Shown piece by piece: positions 1 through 5,773 of a stretch of DNA of 12,970 bases. Position 1 is the stretch's first letter. Each line of letters begins with the position of its first letter. Origin of the DNA: Bacteroidales bacterium (GTDB lineage: Bacteria; Bacteroidota; Bacteroidia; Bacteroidales; Bacteroidaceae); assembly GCA_004554665.1 (NCBI GenBank), contig SFKY01000070.1, positions 1-12,970 of the forward strand, in the 5' to 3' direction. The notes beneath the pieces were generated by a model that searched no databases, was not told the DNA's origin, and worked only from the letters and a program-made list of their open reading frames with translations. The position numbers and the translations under genes were made by a program.

Positions 1-10
1 ATGAGGAATG

Positions 11-352
11 CTAGGAAAGCGTGTTCTCCCAACTGAAACAATATTGGGCTATGGAATCTGTTTCTGAAGGAAGAAAGCCGATAATCAGTTTGTCACCCCT
101 TGCCTCAAAATAGTATGGTAATAAGAGACGAGGAGAGTCCTCGACTTCTTTCCCATTCACAAACTCCCTGCAGTATATTTCCACATTCCGGCCTTTTATC
201 GCACTGACATCAAAACTATATGCCTGATAGCCCTTGGCATTGAGCAGCGGGATATAGTCGTTGATGGTTGTCTCGTTCTTTTTAATCTCTTGCCCCTGCC
301 CCGACAATGCAACGAGGACAAACAGGGTGGTGATGATGGTTTTCTTGTTCAT
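11..352 (-). CDS. Shortened DUF5041-like secreted protein (second copy)
   Basis: Encodes 113 residues beginning with a signal peptide (MNKKTIITTLF...SGQGQ, about 1-21), so export to the periplasm is expected. Function is unknown. It is a paralogue of the 228-residue protein at 1396-2082: both begin MNKKTIIT.LF.LVA, share QEIK and GY.(V/A)Y(T/S)(Y/F)D(I/V)S, and KLIIGFLPSETDSI (88-101) matches KTLAVGFSPVQSDSI (115-129) there. After that match this copy runs into a TAG only 12 codons later, whereas the paralogue continues for 99 residues; about 22 residues are also missing internally. Both other frames after the match stay open to the window edge, so a frameshift close to the DSI motif is likely. 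Start ATG lies 11 bp after the upstream thioredoxin gene, indicating one operon. The DUF5041 name is from memory of Bacteroidales proteins and is tentative. It may be a pseudogene. Confidence 0.6.
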   Translation of the reverse strand: MNKKTIITTLFVLVALSGQGQEIKKNETTINDYIPLLNAKGYQAYSFDVSAIKGRNVEIYCREFVNGKEVEDSPRLLLPYYFEARGDKLIIGFLPSETDSIAQYCFSWENTLS

Positions 353-363
353 TTTGTTTTGTT

Positions 364-1389
364 TTATTTGTTATCGTTGAATATCTCTTCGAGTTTTCTG
401 TCAAGTTCTTTGCTGCTTGCAATCCTGCGGGAGAGGAAGGTGCCGTCGGGGGCAAAGAGAATCTTGTGGGGAATCCCGGTCACTCCATAGATGCTCATGG
501 GCTTGGATTCGTAAATCTGGGGAAACGGGATGCCCAATTTCTGCACGACGCTGTCGGATTTCTCTAGGGTGTCGCTGACGGTGATTCCGATTACCTTCAG
601 CCCTTTGTCCTTGTATTTCTCGTACAAGGCAATGACATGGGGCATGTCAGCCGTGCAAGGCCCGCACCACGAGGCCCAGAAGTCGGCAAGCACATAGTTG
701 CCCCGCCCCACGAAGTCGGAAATGGCGGTCGGCTTGCCATCAGGAGAAACGCCCGTGAGTTCCTTGAACATCTTGCCCTCCTCGGTTTCCTGCACCAGCA
801 AAAGACTTTCCTTCAGCCTGTCCATCTTAGGACTTGCCTGTAAGTCGGGGGACAGCTTCTCTATAAGTCCAATTGATTCGGTTGACGTGAATAATGACTT
901 GGATTGCCCGATAAGAAATGGAGACAGTGGATGGCCTGGATGGTTGCTGACGATACGGCTGACCACTTCACACATCTTCTTGACGTATGTGTCCATATCC
1001 ATGTCCGTGTTCTGTACCGCAAGCACGCCCATCAGTTCGTCGTTCATCGGCGTACCTCCAATGCGTATGAGGTAAACCAAGTCCAAGTCAACCGTGAGAT
1101 TTACGGTTCCGCTTTCCAGAACAAACATTCTTATCCATCCGCGCCTGCCCTGCTTGGCGATGCAGCAGACGGCAGGTTCGTCAAGCGTTCCGCTTGCAGG
1201 GACGATGTTCCCGTCTTTGACTTGCAGCGTTGTTATCATCCTTTGCTTCTCGGCATCGATGACAGTCAGCGTATCTGTCGGTGCAGCGTTTGCCACCGTC
1301 CCTTCTATTCTCCAAGTGAATGTCTGCGCATGTGCCGCCATTGCGACAAGGGCGAGCAGGATGGTGGTGATGGTTTGCTTCATATTCAT
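364..1389 (-). CDS. Secreted TlpA-like thiol-disulfide oxidoreductase with DUF4369-like N-terminus (copy B)
   Basis: Encodes 341 residues. A signal peptide (about 1-21, ending AHA|Q, no lipobox cysteine) suggests a soluble periplasmic protein. Residues about 22-130 form a beta-rich region like DUF4369 (FTWRIEGTVANA...). Residues about 205-341 form an AhpC/TSA-TlpA thioredoxin fold with the active site WCGPC (W241, cysteines 242 and 245) and the cis-proline motif GIP (P307). Proteins of this architecture are thought to handle disulfides or peroxides in the Bacteroidetes envelope; the substrate is unknown. The start MNMKQ is used because a 62-bp signal-peptide-coding segment here matches the heads of the three neighbouring genes. 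It begins 6 bp after the DUF5041-like gene and ends 11 bp before the shortened copy. It is clearly paralogous to the gene at 2096-3220, including the C-terminal EIFNDNK/EIFPDNK. Confidence 0.92.
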   Translation of the reverse strand: MNMKQTITTILLALVAMAAHAQTFTWRIEGTVANAAPTDTLTVIDAEKQRMITTLQVKDGNIVPASGTLDEPAVCCIAKQGRRGWIRMFVLESGTVNLTVDLDLVYLIRIGGTPMNDELMGVLAVQNTDMDMDTYVKKMCEVVSRIVSNHPGHPLSPFLIGQSKSLFTSTESIGLIEKLSPDLQASPKMDRLKESLLLVQETEEGKMFKELTGVSPDGKPTAISDFVGRGNYVLADFWASWCGPCTADMPHVIALYEKYKDKGLKVIGITVSDTLEKSDSVVQKLGIPFPQIYESKPMSIYGVTGIPHKILFAPDGTFLSRRIASSKELDRKLEEIFNDNK

Positions 1390-1395
1390 TTGGTT

Positions 1396-2082
1396 TTATT
1401 TGTGGAATACTACGCCAATAATATAATAGTATGGGCAAAATTTGAAGTATTCGCTGGTCTTTGCTTTCTCTTCTGTCAGTTCAGTGTCTCCACAGAAACG
1501 GATTCCTTTTGCTTGCTCGTCCCACCAGAAAGAGCCGTAGAAGACAAGGGGAATGAAGGTGTCAAGGGAGAACGAAGTGGGCTGGTATGGCACTCTCTGA
1601 TAACGGTAAACGGTTGGAGACGCTTCGGTGATAGGCTTCAGCGTCAGTTTCCAAGGCGCTGCATCATTGCGAGAAGATTGCAGGGTGATGGTCTCGATAG
1701 AGTCCGACTGAACGGGAGAGAACCCGACGGCGAGGGTCTTGGCCAGGCGATAGATGCCGCGCTCCATGTCATCGGCATCGTTCTCCGCATAAATATTTTG
1801 CTGGTCTTTCTCGTTGAAGTCAGAAATCATGGTCTTTGTCCTGAAGCCGTACAGTTTCTTCTCGTCAATCATTCCCTGCTGGTTATACTCGCGGATGACG
1901 ATGGTGAAGCCCGACACGGAGTCGCGCAGAGAGGAAATGTCATAGGTGTAAACCTCGTAGCCACACAAGGCCATGTGCTCCATAAAGTCTTCGGGTGTGG
2001 CTTCTACTCTTTTGATTTCTTGCGCCTGCCCCGTCATTGCGACGAGGGCAAACAAAATGGTGATGATGGTTTTCTTGTTCAT
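1396..2082 (-). CDS. DUF5041-like secreted protein (full-length copy)
   Basis: Encodes 228 residues with a signal peptide of about 20 residues (MNKKTIITILFALVAMTGQA). No enzymatic motif is visible. The mature part has three cysteines (C40, C197, C216) and an aromatic-rich C-terminal section (FIPLVFYGSFWWDEQ, then FCPYYYIIGVVF). I take it as a DUF5041-type protein by resemblance remembered from Bacteroidales; this is tentative. The frame is open upstream to an ATG at 2148, but that start would lie inside the preceding gene and hide the signal peptide. The ATG at 2082 gives the same MNKKTIIT start as the paralogue and sits 13 bp after the upstream stop. It lies between two thioredoxins in one leftward operon, which suggests a redox-linked envelope role, but that is inference only. 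Confidence 0.8.
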   Translation of the reverse strand: MNKKTIITILFALVAMTGQAQEIKRVEATPEDFMEHMALCGYEVYTYDISSLRDSVSGFTIVIREYNQQGMIDEKKLYGFRTKTMISDFNEKDQQNIYAENDADDMERGIYRLAKTLAVGFSPVQSDSIETITLQSSRNDAAPWKLTLKPITEASPTVYRYQRVPYQPTSFSLDTFIPLVFYGSFWWDEQAKGIRFCGDTELTEEKAKTSEYFKFCPYYYIIGVVFHK

Positions 2083-2095
2083 ATTTTGTTTCGTT

Positions 2096-3220
2096 TCATT
2101 TGTTATCGGGGAATATCTCTTTGAGTTTCTTATTGATGTCCTCACCACGTAGTCCTCGGGCGAGGATGGTGCCGTCGGGGGAGAAAAGGATGATGTGGGG
2201 GATGCCTTGGAGATTGTAGGTACTGGTGGCGATCTCCTGGGAGTTGATGATTTGCGGATAGGGCACGCCGTCGTCCTTGATGGCTTTCAGCGTGTCTTCG
2301 GGCTTGTCCCATGCGGCGATGCCGATGACTTGAAAGCCGCGGTCTTTGTACTTGTTGTAGGCGGCAATGATGTTGGGGATTTCCATTCGGCATGGGCCGC
2401 ACCATGAAGCCCAGAAGTCGACGAGCACGTACTGGCCACGGCCCACGTAGTCGCTGAGGCGGGTGGTTTTGCCATTGTATTCGACGGCGAAGTCCACGAA
2501 CTTCTCGCCCTCGGCAGGGCTGAAGGATTTCTTTTCCGACTTCATGTCAACGCCCATTGCCTTGAGTCCCATCGTCATTCCGTACCACGCTTCTCCTGCT
2601 TTCACGCGCGGACTCATCAGTTCGAGCCATGAGGCCACGGTCGTAGGCTTGACATGGGTGTAGACCATTGCCAGGGCTTGCATTCCCAATATATCGTCAT
2701 TGTGTCGGGAGAGTTCGCTCCGCATCAGACTGTCGAGCCGTTGCTGCCTGATGGAATCGCCATGCAGCAAGGGATAGAAGGCACCCACGAACTCAGTGAA
2801 AGCCCTGTTTAGCGGAGAGTCAGGTGCCTTGTACTCTTCCGCCTTCTGATTAAAGTGAATGCGCATCGTCCCGTCCTCTATGATAAACACAGGTGATTGG
2901 ATGTCTGGCTTTTCATCCCCCTCCGTGACTGACTTCAAGTCGAAGGATGCTGGCTCTTCGAGCGTCCCTTCTGTCGGAATCAGTTTTCCACCCACGACTT
3001 CAAGGGTGTCAATGGTAGCGTTGACCAACTTCATTGCCGACATTCCTTGGTTGAGCAGCAACCTTGTGTTCAATGTGGAATCACCGATTGTTCCTTCCAG
3101 CCGGTAGTGTATCTGTGCCTGCCCCGCCATTGCAACGAGAGTAAACAGGATGGTGATGATGGTTTTCTTGTTCTTGCGTCCTTTCAGTAGCAAGCGATTT
3201 TTAATCGAGCGCATGTTCAT
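2096..3220 (-). CDS. Secreted TlpA-like thiol-disulfide oxidoreductase with DUF4369-like N-terminus (copy A)
   Basis: Encodes 374 residues. It has an unusually long positively charged leader (MNMRSIKNRLLLKGRK) before the signal core NKKTIITILFTLVAMAGQA, then a DUF4369-like region (about 37-150), a helical linker, and a TlpA/AhpC-TSA thioredoxin domain (about 230-374). That domain carries WCGPC (W273, cysteines 274 and 277) and the cis-proline GIP (P341). No lipobox cysteine is present, so a soluble periplasmic oxidoreductase is expected; its partner is unknown. The start at 3220 is the first ATG. The codon matching the start ATG of the sister genes is AAG here (AAG AAC AAG AAA against ATG AAC AAG AAA), so the leader is either an extension or replaces a lost start. 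This is the first intact gene of the duplicated cluster, and no TAnnTTTG box was found directly upstream on this strand. Confidence 0.9.
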   Translation of the reverse strand: MNMRSIKNRLLLKGRKNKKTIITILFTLVAMAGQAQIHYRLEGTIGDSTLNTRLLLNQGMSAMKLVNATIDTLEVVGGKLIPTEGTLEEPASFDLKSVTEGDEKPDIQSPVFIIEDGTMRIHFNQKAEEYKAPDSPLNRAFTEFVGAFYPLLHGDSIRQQRLDSLMRSELSRHNDDILGMQALAMVYTHVKPTTVASWLELMSPRVKAGEAWYGMTMGLKAMGVDMKSEKKSFSPAEGEKFVDFAVEYNGKTTRLSDYVGRGQYVLVDFWASWCGPCRMEIPNIIAAYNKYKDRGFQVIGIAAWDKPEDTLKAIKDDGVPYPQIINSQEIATSTYNLQGIPHIILFSPDGTILARGLRGEDINKKLKEIFPDNK

Positions 3221-3244
3221 TTCGGTTTGTCCGCATTATTGTTT

Positions 3245-3322
3245 TTATTGCAACACCTGATTGATTTCCTTCATCATGTCGTCAACATTCCTCCAGCCTG
3301 TGAAAGTGTGGTGGATGGTGCC
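3245..3322 (-). pseudogene. Remnant of a thioredoxin-fold gene C-terminus
   Basis: Read leftwards, 25 sense codons beginning GTIHHTFTGWRNVDDMM end in TAA. The pattern (D)GTI-x-H...GW/F followed by an amphipathic helix resembles the last strand and helix of TlpA-type thioredoxin proteins. The frame is closed by a TGA immediately upstream, so only this scrap survives. It ends 24 bp before the start of the intact thioredoxin gene, the spacing expected of a former operon member. The fragment is short, so chance resemblance cannot be excluded. Confidence 0.45.
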
Positions 3323-3337
3323 TCATCCCGACTGATA

Positions 3338-3373
3338 GACAAATAGGATGTGCTTCGGCGCATCCTATTTGTC
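3338..3373. other. Strong 16-bp hairpin with a TTCG loop
   Basis: GACAAATAGGATGTGC (3338-3353), loop TTCG, then GCGCATCCTATTTGTC (3358-3373). All 16 positions pair, one of them as a G-T wobble. Read rightwards the loop is C(UUCG)G, the unusually stable RNA tetraloop; read leftwards it is C(CGAA)G. No T-run follows on either side, so it is not a canonical intrinsic terminator, though it could stop or protect the leftward transcript ending at 3478. Confidence 0.75.
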
Positions 3374-3380
3374 GTATATA

Positions 3381-3467
3381 GCCACCCTAAAGGTGGCGTT
3401 TAGGTGAGCCAAATGCCGCATTTAGGTGAGCTAAACGCCACCTTTAGCTTTTCAAACGCCATCTTTG
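3381..3467. repeat. Palindromic ~22-bp repeat cluster (locus 1)
   Basis: A perfect 17-bp inverted repeat, CTAAAGGTGGCGTTTAG (3387-3403) and CTAAACGCCACCTTTAG (3431-3447), encloses a degenerate half-unit, CAAATGCCGCATTTAG. Another partial unit, AAACGCCATCTTTG, follows at 3454-3467. Units recur about every 22 bp, two of them joined by GGTGAGC. A smaller nested hairpin, GCCACC-CTAAA-GGTGGC (3381-3397), gives an alternative fold. The same core and a flank (CACCTTTAGCTTTTC) recur inverted at 11390-11434, marking a dispersed element. Confidence 0.75.
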
Positions 3468-3477
3468 TCCATTCCGT

Positions 3478-4377
3478 TCAGAATGTCACATAGGGCCGGA
3501 GCCGCTCGATGGCTTCGGAAGGGAAGTCGCGAAGCAACCTAAGGTCGTCCAGGCTGCGCAGCGGACCCTTGAGCCGACGGTAATCCACGATGTCGCGCGC
3601 CTGCAGATAGTTGATATACGGATGGCGTTTGAGCTGACTGAGCGAGAGCTGGTTCAGATTGAGTTTCTGGATATGGGCTGTATCCACCTCGAAATAAGGG
3701 ATAGCCTCCAGCGGAAAATCGTCTATCTCTTCCAATTGTGCCGTGCTGCAATAGCCGCCGAGCCGTTGGCGGTACGACACGATGCGACGGGCAAAATAAC
3801 TGCCTATGCCGGGCACACGCTTGAGCAGAGCGGTGTCGGCGAGGTTGAGCGCCACACGCTCGGTGGGACCTATCTTGACGGGAAAGGCCAGGGTATCGCG
3901 AGGCGCAACAGCGCGCTCCTCAGGCGCGGCATAGACTTCTGCTGCCGGGCGATAGTCGTCGGAGATGCGGATGTAGGGTTCCAATTCACGATATTGTTTG
4001 GCTGTAAGTCCGTAAAGGCGCGCAAAATCGGTCGGTTTCCGATATACGCCGCCTCGCGCCCGATAGCGGTAGATATTCTGCACTTGCCAGGGCTGCAACC
4101 CGAGCCGCAACAACTGTGTGCTGTCGGCAGTGTTGGGGTCGAAAACAAATCGCTCCGCACGCGGCAAGCCTTGGTCGTATTGGTAAACCTTGTCCGTATG
4201 GTGCGCAGCAGGGTGCTTGGAAACGGCAGGCAGGCTGTCGGCAGCGACATCGGGTGTGGCGGTATGCCGACCGCCGATGCCGTAGATGGTCAAGGCAGCG
4301 ATGGCACCCACCACCAATAGGACGAGGAGCGCTGAGCGGTCTGACTTGCTGACATAAAACAACTTTCGTATCGGCAT
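3478..4377 (-). CDS. Membrane-anchored ComEA-like helix-hairpin-helix protein
   Basis: Encodes 299 residues from the ATG at 4377. One transmembrane segment (about 15-34, ALLVLLVVGAIAALTIYGI) anchors a periplasmic region with three helix-hairpin-helix modules: about 79-136 (DPNTADSTQLLRLGL), 177-235 (LNLADTALLKRVPGIGSYFA) and 239-297 (LNLNQLSLSQLKRHPYI). The family binds DNA non-specifically; ComEA captures DNA during uptake, but many Bacteroidetes carry such proteins without proof of competence, so this role is inferred. The frame also opens with a GTG at 4407, but that start lies inside the transporter gene. The ATG lies 19 bp after the transporter stop and gives a basic N-terminus directly before the membrane span. 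It is the last gene of the transporter operon. Confidence 0.88.
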   Translation of the reverse strand: MPIRKLFYVSKSDRSALLVLLVVGAIAALTIYGIGGRHTATPDVAADSLPAVSKHPAAHHTDKVYQYDQGLPRAERFVFDPNTADSTQLLRLGLQPWQVQNIYRYRARGGVYRKPTDFARLYGLTAKQYRELEPYIRISDDYRPAAEVYAAPEERAVAPRDTLAFPVKIGPTERVALNLADTALLKRVPGIGSYFARRIVSYRQRLGGYCSTAQLEEIDDFPLEAIPYFEVDTAHIQKLNLNQLSLSQLKRHPYINYLQARDIVDYRRLKGPLRSLDDLRLLRDFPSEAIERLRPYVTF

Positions 4378-4396
4378 TGTGCAGTGTGTAACGGTG

Positions 4397-5755
4397 TCAG
4401 AAGACACCCATCTGGTGCAGGAAGATAATCAGGATACAGAGCGGGCACACAAAACGGATGGCAAACAGCCATACGCCAAAGAGCCGTCCGCGCAGGGTTC
4501 CCCAGTTGGTAATCTCATTGTACAGTACCTTACGAGGTACATACCAGCCGAGGAAGATGCAGGTGGCAAAGGAACCCAGCGGCATGAGGATGTTGGAGGT
4601 GAGATAGTCGCAACAATCCATGACCGATTTGCCAAACAGCCCTAACCCTTCTACCGCCCCGACCGACAGGGCACACACGATACCGATGGCCACGCAGGCC
4701 GTGGTCTCTATCCACGCGCCCTTGCGACGGGTGATGTGCAGCTCCTCGTAGAAGAATGCGGTGCCTATCTCGTGCATGGAGATGGTGGAGGTAAGCGCTG
4801 CCAACGACAGGAGGGCATAAAACAGGATGCTGATGACATAGCCCAAACCGGGGACGGCAGAGAACGCCTGCTGGAACACGTTGGGCAAGGTGATGAAGAT
4901 GAGCGAAGGGCCACTGTCAGGATTGACTCCCACCGAGAATGCCGCAGGGAATATCATGAGGCCGGCCAGGATGGCAATGAGCGAATCGATGCCCGCAATC
5001 TTAAAGGCCGAGGAGAGCAGATTGGTCTGACGGCTGAAGTAAGAGGCATACGTGCAGAGGCAGGCGGTACCAAGCGAAAGCGAGAAGAAGGCCTGGCCCA
5101 GCGCGTCGAGCATCACATTGTGCGTCAGTTTGCTGAAGTCGGGTTTGAAGAGAAACTCCACGCCCTTGCCGGCTCCCGGCAGACTGCACGCAGCTATCAC
5201 AATGATGACCAACAAGACAAACAGGGCCGGCATGAGCAGGTTGGAGGTCTTCTCTATGCCTTTGCGCACACCCTTGACCACCACCGTATGGGTGAGGAGG
5301 ATGAAAGCGGCTGTCCAGAATGCGGGCAATACGGGATGGGAGGAGAACTCCTGAAAGTAACGCGACACATACGAGGCATCTCCCTGCAACTGCCCCCACA
5401 GCGAGGCCACCAGATACTGCAGGCACCAGCCTGCCACCACGGCATAGAAACCGAGGATGATCATGGAAGTGAACACGCCCATGTAGCCCACTATCTGCCA
5501 GGGACGGCCGTGGGACAGATTCTTGTAAGCCCTGGCGGCATTGGCAGCCGAATGGCGGCCAACGACAAACTCGGCAACCATGCCCGGTATGCCCAACAGC
5601 AGGATACAACCTATATAGATAAGGATAAAGGCGGCGCCACCATCCTGTCCGGCCATATAAGGGAAGCGCCAGATATTGCCCAAGCCTACCGCCGAGCCGG
5701 CCGTGGCAAGAATGACACCGAGCTTGGTGCCGAATTTTCCTCTTTCACTTGTCAT
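4397..5755 (-). CDS. Sodium-dependent transporter, NSS (SNF) family, copy 1
   Basis: Encodes 452 residues of an inner-membrane neurotransmitter:sodium symporter-type transporter with a LeuT fold, probably 11 spans as in short bacterial members. TM1 has the hallmark GLGNIWRFPY (about 24-33). SLSLGTACLCTYASY (224-238) matches the TM6 substrate region. T321/S322 in TM8 (LAALTSTIS) correspond to the LeuT Na2-site pair, so sodium coupling looks intact. The family carries amino acids and related amines; the substrate cannot be read from sequence. The open frame begins with a TTG at 5761, but the ATG at 5755 gives the conserved start (MTSERGKFGTKLG) seen in the neighbouring copy. It lies 18 bp downstream of its paralogue in the same operon. 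Confidence 0.93.
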   Translation of the reverse strand: MTSERGKFGTKLGVILATAGSAVGLGNIWRFPYMAGQDGGAAFILIYIGCILLLGIPGMVAEFVVGRHSAANAARAYKNLSHGRPWQIVGYMGVFTSMIILGFYAVVAGWCLQYLVASLWGQLQGDASYVSRYFQEFSSHPVLPAFWTAAFILLTHTVVVKGVRKGIEKTSNLLMPALFVLLVIIVIAACSLPGAGKGVEFLFKPDFSKLTHNVMLDALGQAFFSLSLGTACLCTYASYFSRQTNLLSSAFKIAGIDSLIAILAGLMIFPAAFSVGVNPDSGPSLIFITLPNVFQQAFSAVPGLGYVISILFYALLSLAALTSTISMHEIGTAFFYEELHITRRKGAWIETTACVAIGIVCALSVGAVEGLGLFGKSVMDCCDYLTSNILMPLGSFATCIFLGWYVPRKVLYNEITNWGTLRGRLFGVWLFAIRFVCPLCILIIFLHQMGVF

Positions 5756-5773
5756 GTGCAATGCTTTTTTACA

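Larger units (their letters stand above)
11..3220 (-). repeat. Tandem duplication of a thioredoxin + DUF5041-like gene pair
   Basis: Unit A is 3220-1396 and unit B is 1389-11, both reading leftwards in the order TlpA/DUF4369 then DUF5041-like. Similarity is visible at DNA level. The signal-peptide-coding blocks at 3115-3176, 2020-2082, 1327-1389 and 290-352 share runs such as tggtgatgatggttttcttg. The 3' ends of the two thioredoxin genes share tttgttatcg..gaatatctct and ggtgccgtcggggg. Unit B is the more altered, with its second gene cut short. Confidence 0.8.

Noticed and set aside
904..2124. A 406-codon plus-strand frame opposite the thioredoxin/DUF5041-like genes
   Set aside because: Antisense shadow spanning two supported genes and their junction, with no domain signal.
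2083..2148. Upstream start extending the DUF5041-like protein by 22 residues
   Set aside because: It would overlap the end of the preceding gene and bury the signal peptide; the ATG at 2082 matches the paralogue.
3381..3467. Short regular repeats considered as a CRISPR array
   Set aside because: Units are palindromic, alternate in orientation and have no unique spacers of constant length; no cas gene is near.
4378..4407. GTG start for the helix-hairpin-helix protein
   Set aside because: It lies within the last codons of the transporter gene and adds ten residues with no family-like feature; the ATG at 4377 is simpler.
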